64,000 bases of DNA from Candidatus Melainabacteria bacterium (GTDB lineage: Bacteria; Cyanobacteriota; Vampirovibrionia; Obscuribacterales; Obscuribacteraceae): assembly GCA_003242885.1 (NCBI GenBank), contig QKMZ01000006.1, positions 1,295,563 to 1,359,562 of the forward strand. Direction: 5' to 3'. The stretch's first letter is position 1; each line of letters opens with the position of its first letter. The notes under the pieces were generated by a model. The model was not told the DNA's origin. It ran no database searches and saw only the letters and a program-made list of their open reading frames with translations. This document shows, piece by piece, positions 8,563 through 16,810 of this stretch. The position numbers were made by a program, and so were the translations under genes.

Positions 8563-9822
8563 ATGGGACAAGTGATTGATAAAACTTACAACGGCCTCAA
8601 AGTTCCGCAAGGCGAGAAGATCACCTTCAAGGACGGCAAGCCGATTACCCCCAACCACCCCATCATTCCTTTTATCGAAGGAGACGGGACTGGTCGCGAC
8701 ATTTGGAAAGCATCGGTAAGAGTAATCGACGCTGCTGTCAAGAAAGCGTACGGAGAAGAGAAGTCCATCAAATGGTTTGAAGTCTATGCTGGTGAAAAAG
8801 CAAAGGATCAAACTGGCGAATGGCTTCCTGAAGACACCCTGGCCGCTCTCAAAGAGTTTGGCGTAGGTATCAAAGGACCGTTGACCACACCAGTTGGTGG
8901 CGGCATTCGCAGCTTGAACGTTTCACTCCGTCAGATCTTCGATCTGTATTGCTGCGTACGTCCAGTTCGCTACTTCAAAGGCGTGCCTTCACCTGTAGTG
9001 GCACCTGAGAAGTTGGATGTTGTTATCTTCCGCGAAAACACCGAAGACGTGTACTCCGGTATCGAGTACGTTGCTGGCTCGCCGGAAGCGAAGAAGTTCA
9101 TCGACCTCTGCGAAAGCCTCGGTAAGAAAGTACGTCCGGATTCCGGTATCGGCATCAAGCCAATTTCCAAATTCGGCTCGCAACGCTTGATCAAACGCGC
9201 GATGGAATACGCCATTGCACGCGGCAAGAAGAGCGTCACTATGGTTCACAAAGGCAACATCCAAAAGTTCACTGAAGGTGCTTTTAGAGACTGGGGTTAC
9301 GAACTGGCTGCAGGCGAAGAGCCTTTCAAATCCAAAGTCGTTAGCGAAGAAACCCTCTGGGACAAGTTGGATGGCAAAATGCCAGCCGACAAGATTCTTC
9401 TCAACGACAGAATCGCTGACTCCATGTTCCAACAAGTGTTGACCAGACCGGATGAATACTCGGTTCTCGCCACCACCAACTTGAACGGAGACTATCTCTC
9501 TGATGCTTGCGCTGCCCAAGTAGGCGGACTCGGTATCGCTCCTGGCGCCAATATCGGTGACGATTGCGCTATCTTTGAAGCCACACACGGCACTGCTCCC
9601 AAGTACGCTGACAAAGACGTCATCAACCCGGGCTCGGTAATTCTTTCCGGCGCAATGATGCTTGAGTACATGGGTTGGACCGAAGCTTGCAACTTGATTC
9701 ACGAAGGATTGGCGAAGACCATCCAGCAGAAGAAGGTCACCTATGACCTCGAGCGCTTGATGAGCGGAGCTACCAAGCTGAAGACAAGCGAATTCGGCGA
9801 TGCAATCATCTCAAACATGTAA
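8563..9822 (+). CDS. icd: Isocitrate dehydrogenase, NADP-dependent
   Basis: Oxidatively decarboxylates isocitrate to 2-oxoglutarate in the TCA cycle. The 419-residue product matches the E. coli-type enzyme along its length: IPFIEGDGTGRDIW, RSLNVSLRQIFDLY with the substrate-binding serine and arginines, FRENTEDVYSGIEY, the KGNIQKFTEGAFRDWGYE block, and the nucleotide-binding stretch HGTAPKYADKD where Lys-Tyr at the NADP-discriminating position indicates NADP rather than NAD. VTYDLERLM is near the C-terminus. The frame is open 28 codons further upstream, but only the ATG at 8563 has a plausible SD (AAGGGTG, 6 nt) and gives the family length. A strong hairpin begins 34 bp after the stop. The other TCA gene in the window, aconitase, is 45 kb away. 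Confidence 0.95.
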   Translation: MGQVIDKTYNGLKVPQGEKITFKDGKPITPNHPIIPFIEGDGTGRDIWKASVRVIDAAVKKAYGEEKSIKWFEVYAGEKAKDQTGEWLPEDTLAALKEFGVGIKGPLTTPVGGGIRSLNVSLRQIFDLYCCVRPVRYFKGVPSPVVAPEKLDVVIFRENTEDVYSGIEYVAGSPEAKKFIDLCESLGKKVRPDSGIGIKPISKFGSQRLIKRAMEYAIARGKKSVTMVHKGNIQKFTEGAFRDWGYELAAGEEPFKSKVVSEETLWDKLDGKMPADKILLNDRIADSMFQQVLTRPDEYSVLATTNLNGDYLSDACAAQVGGLGIAPGANIGDDCAIFEATHGTAPKYADKDVINPGSVILSGAMMLEYMGWTEACNLIHEGLAKTIQQKKVTYDLERLMSGATKLKTSEFGDAIISNM

Positions 9823-11443
9823 TTGTAAGCACGAGCTTACGATTTCACGAGTTCAAAATGAGGGGTGCCCGACAAGGGCATCCCTCATTGTCTCTTTGGC
9901 TATTGGTTCATGTGTCGCAGTTTTAAGCTGTTTCTCTCAAAGCCCTGTCTTAGCGGCTACCTCAAGGGAGACTTTAGAGAGCGCGACTGTTCACGCAGAA
10001 ACACAGAAGTCAGCTTCTGATGCGCTTCGCCAGGCGGCCATGGAATACGCTGAGGCTTGCAATTTCGAGCACGCTAAATCAAAGATCGAAGAAGATATTG
10101 CACTTAACCAGAGCTCTGATAAGAATCGCCTGCCGGAGTCGTGGATTTTAATGGGAAATGTGTACCGACTAGAAGGTCTGTATCCCGAGGCAAAGACCTG
10201 GATCACGCGCGGTGTCTACGCTTTGGAAAAGCAAAAAACGACCGACCCGCTTCGACTTTCGGCTGCTTATAACTATCTTGCACTTTTCAATAATAGTGCC
10301 GGCGAATTTTCAGAGTCGGAGAAAAACGCGCGCCGGGCTTTGAGTTATTCAGTCGAAGGCGGGCTCGGCAAAGAGAACCAAGCGATGCATCGGGTGGTTT
10401 TAGCCAATGCTTTGAGACAACAAGGAAAGTACAAAAAGGCTTTGACCGAGCTGGAAAGCGCACTGCCAATTTTAAAGAACGGGTCTGAAAGACTTTTATT
10501 CGCGACAGCTACAAACAATCTGGGTGCGCTGTATTTTTGGATGGGCGACTATCAGAAGGCTTTACCTATTCTCCAAGACGGGCTTAAGCAGCGCCTTGAG
10601 ATTGGCGGTGAGAATCATCCTGATGTGGCAAATTCATATCTTGATTTGGGTTGTGTTGAATTCAAAATGGGCGATTTGAAATCGGCTCTCGAACATCTCG
10701 AAGAAGCGCAGGAAATTCGGATGAGTAAGCTTGGAGCAAATCATCCGGAAACTCTCTCTTCTGCAGCAAATCTCGGCGTTGTCTTACTGGCAACCGGTGA
10801 TATCAAACGAGCGCTGGAGCTGTTGAAGAACGCGGTGGAAATTGGAAAGACCGTGCTCGGCAACAAGAATCCAGATCTGGCGCAATACCAGGATGATTAT
10901 GCAAATGCACTGTGCGCCGACAAGCAATATGATTTGGCGCGAGATATTCAAAACGAAGCGAATTTCATGCGTAAGATAGCCTTCGGTGTCTCCAGTCGTG
11001 AGTATGCAGGAGGTTTGAGATCGCTTGCTCAGATTGAATCTGCGTCTGGAAACAAGAAGGTTGGACGGCAATTGCTTCAACGCAGCATTGCAATCTACAC
11101 CGCAGCTGCGCAGCATCCTGATCCGGATTTAGCAGAAACACTGGATGAACTCGGTTGCATGTACGCGGAAAGCAATGAGCTGGAGAGTGCACGCCAGACA
11201 TTCGCTTTAGCCATCCGAGAAAAAGTGAAAAGCGGCGATAGTGTCTCGTATGCGACTAGTCTGGCTAATCTGTCCGAGCTATTGCATAGAATGCATCAGG
11301 AAACAGAAAGTTTCGTCATGCTCAAAAAAGCTGCCGCTGCGATTGAATCTTTGCCGGAGTCTCAGCGCGAAAACCCTGATTGCAAAGCAATTTTGGAGCG
11401 ATATAAAAAGGCTCAAAATGGCTCATCTGCCGGCGAACATTGA
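9800..11443 (+). CDS. Exported TPR protein (kinesin-light-chain-type repeats)
   Basis: After a hydrophobic signal segment (ASLIVSLAIGSCVAVLSCF ending near VLAATS) the protein consists of TPR units of the roughly 42-residue type, with recurring G-x-x-H-P-x-x-A/L and N-L-G-x-x-x-x-x-G-D patterns (for example GGENHPDVANSYLDLG and GANHPETLSSAANLG). Such repeats bind proteins. The start is uncertain. The only upstream ATG overlaps the last 23 nt of icd, and a 14-bp hairpin (9857-9889) lies between it and the hydrophobic core, encoding part of the pre-signal region. No other ATG occurs in frame before residue about 79, so a TTG at 9896 or the ATG at 9800 are the options. If the ATG is right, expression depends on reading through the icd terminator-like hairpin. 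Confidence 0.75.
   Translation: MQSSQTCNCKHELTISRVQNEGCPTRASLIVSLAIGSCVAVLSCFSQSPVLAATSRETLESATVHAETQKSASDALRQAAMEYAEACNFEHAKSKIEEDIALNQSSDKNRLPESWILMGNVYRLEGLYPEAKTWITRGVYALEKQKTTDPLRLSAAYNYLALFNNSAGEFSESEKNARRALSYSVEGGLGKENQAMHRVVLANALRQQGKYKKALTELESALPILKNGSERLLFATATNNLGALYFWMGDYQKALPILQDGLKQRLEIGGENHPDVANSYLDLGCVEFKMGDLKSALEHLEEAQEIRMSKLGANHPETLSSAANLGVVLLATGDIKRALELLKNAVEIGKTVLGNKNPDLAQYQDDYANALCADKQYDLARDIQNEANFMRKIAFGVSSREYAGGLRSLAQIESASGNKKVGRQLLQRSIAIYTAAAQHPDPDLAETLDELGCMYAESNELESARQTFALAIREKVKSGDSVSYATSLANLSELLHRMHQETESFVMLKKAAAAIESLPESQRENPDCKAILERYKKAQNGSSAGEH
9857..9889 (+). terminator. Hairpin downstream of icd, inside the 5' end of the TPR frame
   Basis: Left arm 9857-9870 (AATGAGGGGTGCCC) and right arm 9876-9889 (GGGCATCCCTCATT) form a 14-bp stem with one G-U pair and loop GACAA. 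The downstream tract GTCTCTTT is only moderately T-rich. This is the probable icd terminator, possibly acting as an attenuator for the TPR gene. Confidence 0.55.
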
Positions 11444-11628
11444 ACCCACCCCTCAATGGATTCAACATCATTCCGGCAGTGACACCACAGATTGAGGTCG
11501 TGCCCACCTAGAACCAGCGCCCATGCGCCGAAACAGGTGCCCTCTATCTAGCTCTTACCTAGTGTTTCCCTATAATTTGTCCTAACTTGTTCGATACTTC
11601 TGAAAAGAACTGCCAACGCCAGCCGTTC

Positions 11629-11940
11629 TTATTGTTGTACTTCGAGTAATTTGTTGTGACCTGCAGAAATTCTGCAGTTGTTGCGGTCCCATCCACCGAC
11701 GAGTGTTTCAGATTGCGGGATGAGTTTGCTGTGGTTGGCAGAGACTCTGCAGTTATTAAGATCCCAGCCGCCGCCACGAATCGAAGTTTGGTGAGTCATT
11801 AATTTGGATTGGGTGACGGAGATTCTGAGGTTATTGCCGTCCCAACCGCCACGGGGCAGGAAACCTTCTTGAGCTTGAGCTTGCGAGGTGAAGGTTCCGA
11901 GACCTACAACCAGCAACATCATCGAGAAAACAGCTTTCAT
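11629..11940 (-). CDS. Small secreted protein with three GGWD-x-NN repeats
   Basis: A 103-residue product. A signal peptide (about 23 residues, ending AQAQ) is followed by almost nothing but three copies of a 25-26-residue repeat of form GGWDxNNxRxSxxxSKL (GGWDGNNLRIS, GGWDLNNCRVS, GGWDRNNCRIS); the copies also align at DNA level. Two repeats carry a Cys at the same place, so a disulfide is possible. I recognise no family. The Trp/Asn/Arg pattern suggests a small beta-type binding module, but that is a guess. The ATG at 11940 has GAGGTG 5 nt upstream; the codon just before it is TTG and could also be used. It is convergent with the TPR gene and upstream of the amidohydrolase on the opposite side of a 127-bp gap. 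Confidence 0.7.
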   Translation of the reverse strand: MKAVFSMMLLVVGLGTFTSQAQAQEGFLPRGGWDGNNLRISVTQSKLMTHQTSIRGGGWDLNNCRVSANHSKLIPQSETLVGGWDRNNCRISAGHNKLLEVQQ

Positions 11941-12067
11941 CAATTCACCTCACGGGGGGCTCACGTTTTGGATAACGGGAGCGCCGGAGTAATTAGGGGG
12001 AAATTGCAAAAATAATTCCAAATCCCCTAAACCCGGACCCTGTGGGAAATTTATTCCGACGGCATAC

Positions 12068-13708
12068 TCAGCAGATCATTCTGTGGCTCATACGGCGGCG
12101 CAGTACGAGCCCGGGCTTGTTGCCTGTATGCTTTCCGTTTTGAAGCACTGGAACACCATTCACCAGTACATGAACCATTCCTTCCGATAGTTGGTGTGCG
12201 TTTTCAAATGTCGCTTTCTCGCGGATTTTTTCAGGGTCAAAAATAGCTATGTCAGCCGCATAGCCTTGATCGATTTTGCCTCTGAACAGCAGGCCTAGAT
12301 TGGCTGCCGGCAAAGCAGTTAGACGACGTATTGCATCGGGCAGGGTAACAACTTTCTCGTTTCGAACATATTTTTCTAGCAAGCGAGCAAAGTTGCCGTA
12401 AGCGCGCGGGTGGGTTTGAGATTTCAAATATTCGCCCGATGGCGACATCGACGAACCGTCAGAACCGAAGGTCATCCAGGGCAATTTGACCTGTTTCACA
12501 AGATTCTCTTCGCTCATCCAAGAATAGACCGTCTCTACCCGACTGCCGTCTTCTATGACTAGATCCATTGCCACATCGGCTGGATCTTTGCCTCGCTCGT
12601 CGGCGATTTGCTTTAGGGTTTTGCCGATTAGTGGTTTTAGAGAGTCATTCTTGAAACCGACCAGCAATATTCCTTCTGGACCGGCATGCATGTAGCCATT
12701 TTCCCAATCGGCGGCATCGCTGAGCATCTCTTGTTTCACTCGAGCGCGCGTTTGCGGCTCTTGCAAGCGTTTTATCCACTGGGGCAGACCGCCTTCCTGT
12801 ACCCATGTCGGCATGGCCGCATCCAGACCTGTCTGTGCCCTTGTATACAAATACATGTCCGCTGATACTCGATGACCAGCACTGCGTGCCTTTTCGATTT
12901 CGGCGATCGCTTCATCCATCTTCGACCAATTGCGCCTGCCGGCGGCTTTTAGGTGATAGATTTCACTTGGGATTTTTGCTTTCTGACAGATCGCAATGAG
13001 TTCGCGAACTCCTTCCAGTAATTGATCGCCCTCACTGCGCAAATGCGAAGCGTAGATGCCACCGTGTTTTCCTGCTTCCTCTGCAAGCGCGATAAGTTCG
13101 TCCGTGTCAGCAAAACATGCTGGCGCGTATATCAATGCCGAGGATATTCCAACTGCACCTTCTGACATTGCCAGAGAAACCAGATTACGCATCATGGAAA
13201 GTTCGCGTTCATCAGGCTTTCTATCTTCCTGACCTAGAACATATTCACGCACTGTTGTAGCGCCAACGAAAGAGGCAACGTTGGTGGAAATTCCTTTCAA
13301 TTGCAGGCGGTTTAAAAACTCGCCCAGGCTGCGCCAATTAATCGTAAATTTGATATCGGTTTGCTCATCGGTCATCTCTTTGGCCATTTGATCATTTAGT
13401 GGGCCCATCGAAACGCCCTCACCAATGACCTCTAGCGTAACGCCCTGATGAATGTTTCCTTCCGACAGCCCATCATGCAAAAGAGCGCGCGTCGCGTGGC
13501 TGAGCATGTTGATGAATCCAGGTGAAACAGCCAAGTCTCGAGCATCGATTTTTAGTGTTGCATCCGCATACTTTAGATTGCCGATGTCCACGATTATGCC
13601 GCTGCGCAGCCCTATGTCTGCGACATACGGCTCGAGACCTGAGCCGTCGTAGATTGTGCCGCCCATGATCAGGGTGTCAAATTGCATGGGAATCCGGCCC
13701 GAGCACAA
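12068..13708 (-). CDS. N-acyl-D-amino-acid deacylase family amidohydrolase
   Basis: A TIM-barrel amidohydrolase, expected to hydrolyse N-acyl-D-amino acids or related amides. It shows DTLIMGGTIYDGSG at the N-terminus, PGFINMLSHA, QGVTLEVIGEGVSMGPL, ASHLRSEGDQLLEG, EIYHLKAAGRRNW, TFGSDGSSMSPSGEY and the C-terminal GLVLRRR typical of the D-aminoacylase branch. The canonical HxH metal motif after PGFI is replaced by NMLSHA, as in the known subgroup carrying PGFIDML-type motifs, so metal binding must differ from the textbook two-zinc site. The TTG start has AAGGAG 5 nt upstream; the ATG seven codons later would have no SD. D-amino-acid release would fit peptidoglycan or D-peptide salvage, but the substrate is unknown. 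Confidence 0.85.
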   Translation of the reverse strand: MCSGRIPMQFDTLIMGGTIYDGSGLEPYVADIGLRSGIIVDIGNLKYADATLKIDARDLAVSPGFINMLSHATRALLHDGLSEGNIHQGVTLEVIGEGVSMGPLNDQMAKEMTDEQTDIKFTINWRSLGEFLNRLQLKGISTNVASFVGATTVREYVLGQEDRKPDERELSMMRNLVSLAMSEGAVGISSALIYAPACFADTDELIALAEEAGKHGGIYASHLRSEGDQLLEGVRELIAICQKAKIPSEIYHLKAAGRRNWSKMDEAIAEIEKARSAGHRVSADMYLYTRAQTGLDAAMPTWVQEGGLPQWIKRLQEPQTRARVKQEMLSDAADWENGYMHAGPEGILLVGFKNDSLKPLIGKTLKQIADERGKDPADVAMDLVIEDGSRVETVYSWMSEENLVKQVKLPWMTFGSDGSSMSPSGEYLKSQTHPRAYGNFARLLEKYVRNEKVVTLPDAIRRLTALPAANLGLLFRGKIDQGYAADIAIFDPEKIREKATFENAHQLSEGMVHVLVNGVPVLQNGKHTGNKPGLVLRRRMSHRMIC

Positions 13709-13713
13709 TGAAT

Positions 13714-13719
13714 CTCCTT
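13714..13719 (-). promoter_or_regulatory. Shine-Dalgarno site deciding a TTG start
   Basis: On the minus strand AAGGAG lies 5 nt before a TTG (13706-13708) and 26 nt before the in-frame ATG at 13687. This favours initiation at TTG for the amidohydrolase. Confidence 0.55.
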
Positions 13720-13749
13720 AGCGGTAGCACTGGCGGTGGCGCTGAAATT

Positions 13750-15027
13750 CTAGTCTTTCTTGACTTTCGACCAGAGTTTGAGCATCCATGAGGATTTCTG
13801 TTTGGCGCTGGTCTCATCGGATACGTCATCCGGTGTGTCCCACGCTACTTGTTTCAAGGCTTCGTGAAACTCCAGCCCGGTGCGAGCGCACATCTGCAGG
13901 ACACGAGCTACTTGCTCCGGTTTGAGAATCTCGTCTTTGACCAGGTCCTGACTTTGGATAGCAGCGTCGATCAGGCGTTGATCCACCATCTGAGTGGAAA
14001 GAAGAACCTCTCCGAGGCTGACACTGAGCTGTTGAGAAAGGTTTTTCGCCTTGATCATATCGTTGTCGGTGAGAATTCCGGACAACTGAAGGAATTCGAT
14101 AACTGTATTGGTTTTGTCGATCTGCTCTTTACGCGCCAGTTTCTCTTCCAGCACTGCGCGTACGGTCACACCTTGAGTATGGGCGGTGCGCAAGATCTCA
14201 GCTGCTTGGGTGGCGTTCAAATGTCCTTGAGCGACAAGATCTTGGAGTTTCAAGCTCTCTTCAAGAGTCGTATTGGAAATCATGCCGGACTGAACAAGCA
14301 CGTCGCCAATCTGCCTGTGACTTTCCAAACCAACTTCTACTGCGGTGATTTTGTCCCCTTCGGTGACAATGCCGGCTGACGTAAGCAGGTCGCCGACTCT
14401 CACAGACTCTTTGCCGGGCTTATACGCGCCGACTTGCTGCAAAGATTCTTCAATTGTCTGCTGCTTTCGTGATGCCGAACGCAAGCCTTCTACGGCCTGT
14501 TCGCGGCTTATCTTTCCGTCACGCAGAAGAACCTGCGCCGTCAATGCTGACGCCAATAATGCAGGCGAAACTGCGCGATTAAGTACCAGGCAGCGGCCAA
14601 CAGGAAGGTTATTTTCATGGCTCTGGCGAACGGCTTCTTCCATGCGCTCAGGTGTAACTACGCCGGCGGCTTGCAGTAACTCGCCCAGCTCGTTGGAAGA
14701 CATGGACTCGCGCTGAGGAGGCTGCCAGCCCAGGCGACGAAATGCCTCTTCCAGGGGCAGCTTGCTCTTGCAAGCCAAGTTCAAAGCCTTGATTCCAAAA
14801 TCATTGGCGATTACGCCTTCGCGCAGAAGTGACTGTACCTCTATGGCGACTTGCAAATCGCTTTCGGAAATTTCGCCAATGCTCATGAGAACGCGACCCA
14901 AAGGAGTCGTCGACTTCTTCGCTATTTGCAGCGCTTCCATCAGAACTTCCGGGCGGATTACATTGGCTGCCACAAGCAACTCACCAATTCGCTTGGGACC
15001 TGCTCGTCTTTCTTTGACAATTTCCAT
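13750..15027 (-). CDS. Four-repeat MshEN/GspE-N-like protein without ATPase domain
   Basis: The 425 residues are built from four copies of a roughly 100-residue unit (starting near residues 12, 115, 212 and 315). Each has the form IGELLVAANVIRPEVLMEAL...PLGRVLMSIGEISESDL...Q-x-L-L-R-x-G-x-I. This is the helical pattern found in N-terminal domains of type II secretion and pilus ATPases (GspE-N/MshEN). In those ATPases the domain binds partner proteins or cyclic di-GMP; here no Walker A motif or other catalytic domain follows, and the protein ends in a short basic tail (SWMLKLWSKVKKD). It has no signal peptide. A free-standing array of these modules suggests an adaptor or second-messenger sensor, by inference only. 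Family assignment is from pattern recognition, not a profile search. Confidence 0.65.
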   Translation of the reverse strand: MEIVKERRAGPKRIGELLVAANVIRPEVLMEALQIAKKSTTPLGRVLMSIGEISESDLQVAIEVQSLLREGVIANDFGIKALNLACKSKLPLEEAFRRLGWQPPQRESMSSNELGELLQAAGVVTPERMEEAVRQSHENNLPVGRCLVLNRAVSPALLASALTAQVLLRDGKISREQAVEGLRSASRKQQTIEESLQQVGAYKPGKESVRVGDLLTSAGIVTEGDKITAVEVGLESHRQIGDVLVQSGMISNTTLEESLKLQDLVAQGHLNATQAAEILRTAHTQGVTVRAVLEEKLARKEQIDKTNTVIEFLQLSGILTDNDMIKAKNLSQQLSVSLGEVLLSTQMVDQRLIDAAIQSQDLVKDEILKPEQVARVLQMCARTGLEFHEALKQVAWDTPDDVSDETSAKQKSSWMLKLWSKVKKD

Positions 15028-15370
15028 TCTTAACGACTACCTGAAATGCGATTCTCAAATCGGCAAAGCACTCGAGCCTTCCTGGCGGAAGACAAAATGC
15101 GAGGGGTCAATATTTAGTCTACCAGGCGAAACGCCCTACCAGCCTTGAAATACCCTAACCCACATAAAGAATGCCCAATTCTTGCGCACTTAAAACTGTA
15201 GATAAAGCACACTCAAAGCGAGACTGAATCCGGTTTTTCTGTAAATTGGCAAGCATTAGCATCTAAATGACAAAGAGCAAGCATCGTCCAAAACGGTGAT
15301 GCTTGCTCAAAGAGCCAAACAGTTTTTCGGTGGTTTTGTCAGACGATGCTAGGCATCGCCAAACCAGGGT
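15028..15370. other. Intergenic region upstream of MshEN-like gene, downstream of the paralogue array
   Basis: 343 bp without a supportable gene. It holds the terminator at 15275-15308 that closes the minus-strand array of small exported proteins. The remainder should contain the promoter of the MshEN-like gene; I could not identify its boxes. Confidence 0.5.
15275..15308 (-). terminator. Rho-independent terminator of the small exported protein array
   Basis: Arms 15275-15285 (GAGCAAGCATC) and 15298-15308 (GATGCTTGCTC) form a perfect 11-bp stem with a 12-nt loop. Read on the minus strand it is followed by TTTGTCATTT and lies about 60 bp after the last gene of the array. Confidence 0.65.
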
Positions 15371-15820
15371 TTAGTAGTTGTCGTCGTAAGGAACAACGAA
15401 ACCTTTGCCCTGGAAGATCATGCTGTGGCTGCCAGAGTGAGGACTCGGATAGCCTACGAAGCCGTGATGCATTCCATAGAACAAACCATGTCTTGCACCA
15501 TAAAGTCCGCCGGCGAGGAGTCCTACAGGTCCACCGGTCAAGCCGCCGGCGACCAATTCATAGGTGCCGTCTTCTTTTCCGAGGTTGCGGGAAACCATCT
15601 TTGTGCCGCCAATCGCGCCCTTAATAGCGTCTTGGAAAGCAGCGGTCGGAACATCCCAAATGGTTGTTACGGCCATGCTGACCAATCGGCACGGGAAGTA
15701 AGCGATTTCGTAGTACACGCGCGCCGATTCAGGACGCTCCGGATAGGCAAAGCCAGGAGCTGCTACCGAAGTAAGCAGACCAGCCGCCAAAAGTAACGAG
15801 GAAAGGACCTTCTTACGCAT
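15371..15820 (-). CDS. Small exported glycine-rich protein, array member 1
   Basis: 149 residues with a signal peptide (MRKKVLSS...PGFA). The mature part contains YFPCRLVSMAV, a central NLGKEDGTYELVAGGLTGGPVG and a glycine/histidine stretch GGLYGARHGLFYGMHHG. It aligns with the next three genes in the order: signal, hydrophobic P-x-R motif, G-[KD]-E-D/K-G motif, glycine-zipper-like G-x-x-x-G run, aromatic tail. It differs from the others in lacking the final KGWEKPFS box and carrying a longer C-terminus. I chose the second of two in-frame ATGs because all four paralogues then share a GRTGG/GATGG-type SD 5-8 nt upstream; the alternative adds four residues. It is the last gene of the array, followed by a terminator. 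Function unknown; glycine zippers often associate with membranes. Confidence 0.7.
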   Translation of the reverse strand: MRKKVLSSLLLAAGLLTSVAAPGFAYPERPESARVYYEIAYFPCRLVSMAVTTIWDVPTAAFQDAIKGAIGGTKMVSRNLGKEDGTYELVAGGLTGGPVGLLAGGLYGARHGLFYGMHHGFVGYPSPHSGSHSMIFQGKGFVVPYDDNY

Positions 15821-15861
15821 TATTTTCACCATCTTTCCTATTTAAGTGGTTCAAGGGGGGC

Positions 15862-16260
15862 TTATTTCTCTTCCATGGTGAGATAGGACCATCTGCTGTA
15901 GGGCTTTTCCCAGCCTTTCTTCCAGCCATGACCAAATCCGTGGAAGCCAGCGACGGTGCCACCGACAATTGCTCCACCTGTTCCGAATACCGGAGCGGCC
16001 GCGGCCAATTGACCAGCGCCTTTTTCATCTCCGAATTTGCCTGCCCAGTGCTTTGTTCCTTTGAGGGAGCCATGATAGCCGCCGTCAATAGGACCACTGA
16101 TCAAGCCCGTAACCAAGGCGCCTTCCAAAGCGCCAGCTGTTCTGAAAGGAGCTTGAAGCACCCACATTACAGGCTTCGCTTCGTAGTCAAGCGCGAGAGC
16201 AGGAGCTACTGCACTCACGGCGACCAACGCCGAAAAAACGATACGACCGATTGATTTCAT
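15862..16260 (-). CDS. Small exported glycine-rich protein, array member 2
   Basis: 132 residues: a signal peptide ending near PALALD, APFRTAGALEGALVTG, then WAGKFGDEKGAGQLAAAAPVFG, a glycine-rich zipper (GGAIVGGTVAGFHGFGHG) and the box KKGWEKPYSRWSYLTMEEK. The same layout is seen in the neighbouring members. The start at the second ATG (beginning MKSIGR) has GGTGG 7 nt upstream; an ATG five codons earlier is open but would break the pattern of the family. About 40 bp separate it from member 1, consistent with one transcript. Function unknown. Confidence 0.7.
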   Translation of the reverse strand: MKSIGRIVFSALVAVSAVAPALALDYEAKPVMWVLQAPFRTAGALEGALVTGLISGPIDGGYHGSLKGTKHWAGKFGDEKGAGQLAAAAPVFGTGGAIVGGTVAGFHGFGHGWKKGWEKPYSRWSYLTMEEK

Positions 16261-16329
16261 TATTTTTACCACCATATTTCCAGACTGCCCGTCAAAACTG
16301 TTTGGCTCGATGCCAGGCAGTGCTAGTAA

Positions 16330-16713
16330 CTACTTCTCTTCGGTAACCAAATACGATTCAGTACTGAAAGGCTTTTCCCAGCCCTTCGAGAAGGCATGCT
16401 TAGCACCATGCAAAGCGCCGTAAGGGATGCCCCATACGAAACCTACTGGGAAACCAAGCAGTGCGCCTGCGATATTTTGACCGGCGCCTTTGGAATCACC
16501 AAAGTGCTCGGCCAAAGTGCGCTGGCACTTCATAGGAACGCGATACAGCGAATCGACAACGATTCCTTCTGGAACGTCGATCAGCAGACCGGTAGTTACC
16601 CCACCCAATCCAACCATATTGTGAACAGGACCATCGCCGTCAGCGAACGACGGGGTAGCCGTTCCCAGAGCGAGCGCTCCTGAAATTAACATCGCGAGAG
16701 TTCTTTTGGTCAT
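16330..16713 (-). CDS. Small exported glycine-rich protein, array member 3
   Basis: 127 residues: a signal peptide ending PSFADG, GLLIDVPEGIVVDSLYRVP, EHFGDSKGAGQNIAGALLGFPVG, a glycine/alanine zipper (GIPYGALHGAKHA) and the closing box SKGWEKPFSTESYLVTEEK, nearly the same as in member 2. The frame is open 16 codons upstream, but the ATG at 16713 has AGGTGG 6 nt before it and starts a standard signal peptide, so the longer form is rejected. Function unknown. Confidence 0.7.
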   Translation of the reverse strand: MTKRTLAMLISGALALGTATPSFADGDGPVHNMVGLGGVTTGLLIDVPEGIVVDSLYRVPMKCQRTLAEHFGDSKGAGQNIAGALLGFPVGFVWGIPYGALHGAKHAFSKGWEKPFSTESYLVTEEK

Positions 16714-16810
16714 GTTTTTCCACCTGGCAGGGAGGATGGCTCTACTGCGAACCACCCTCATAAAGTACCTAATGACTTGATAGGGGTCTCATCGACTTTC
16801 CTATGTCTTC

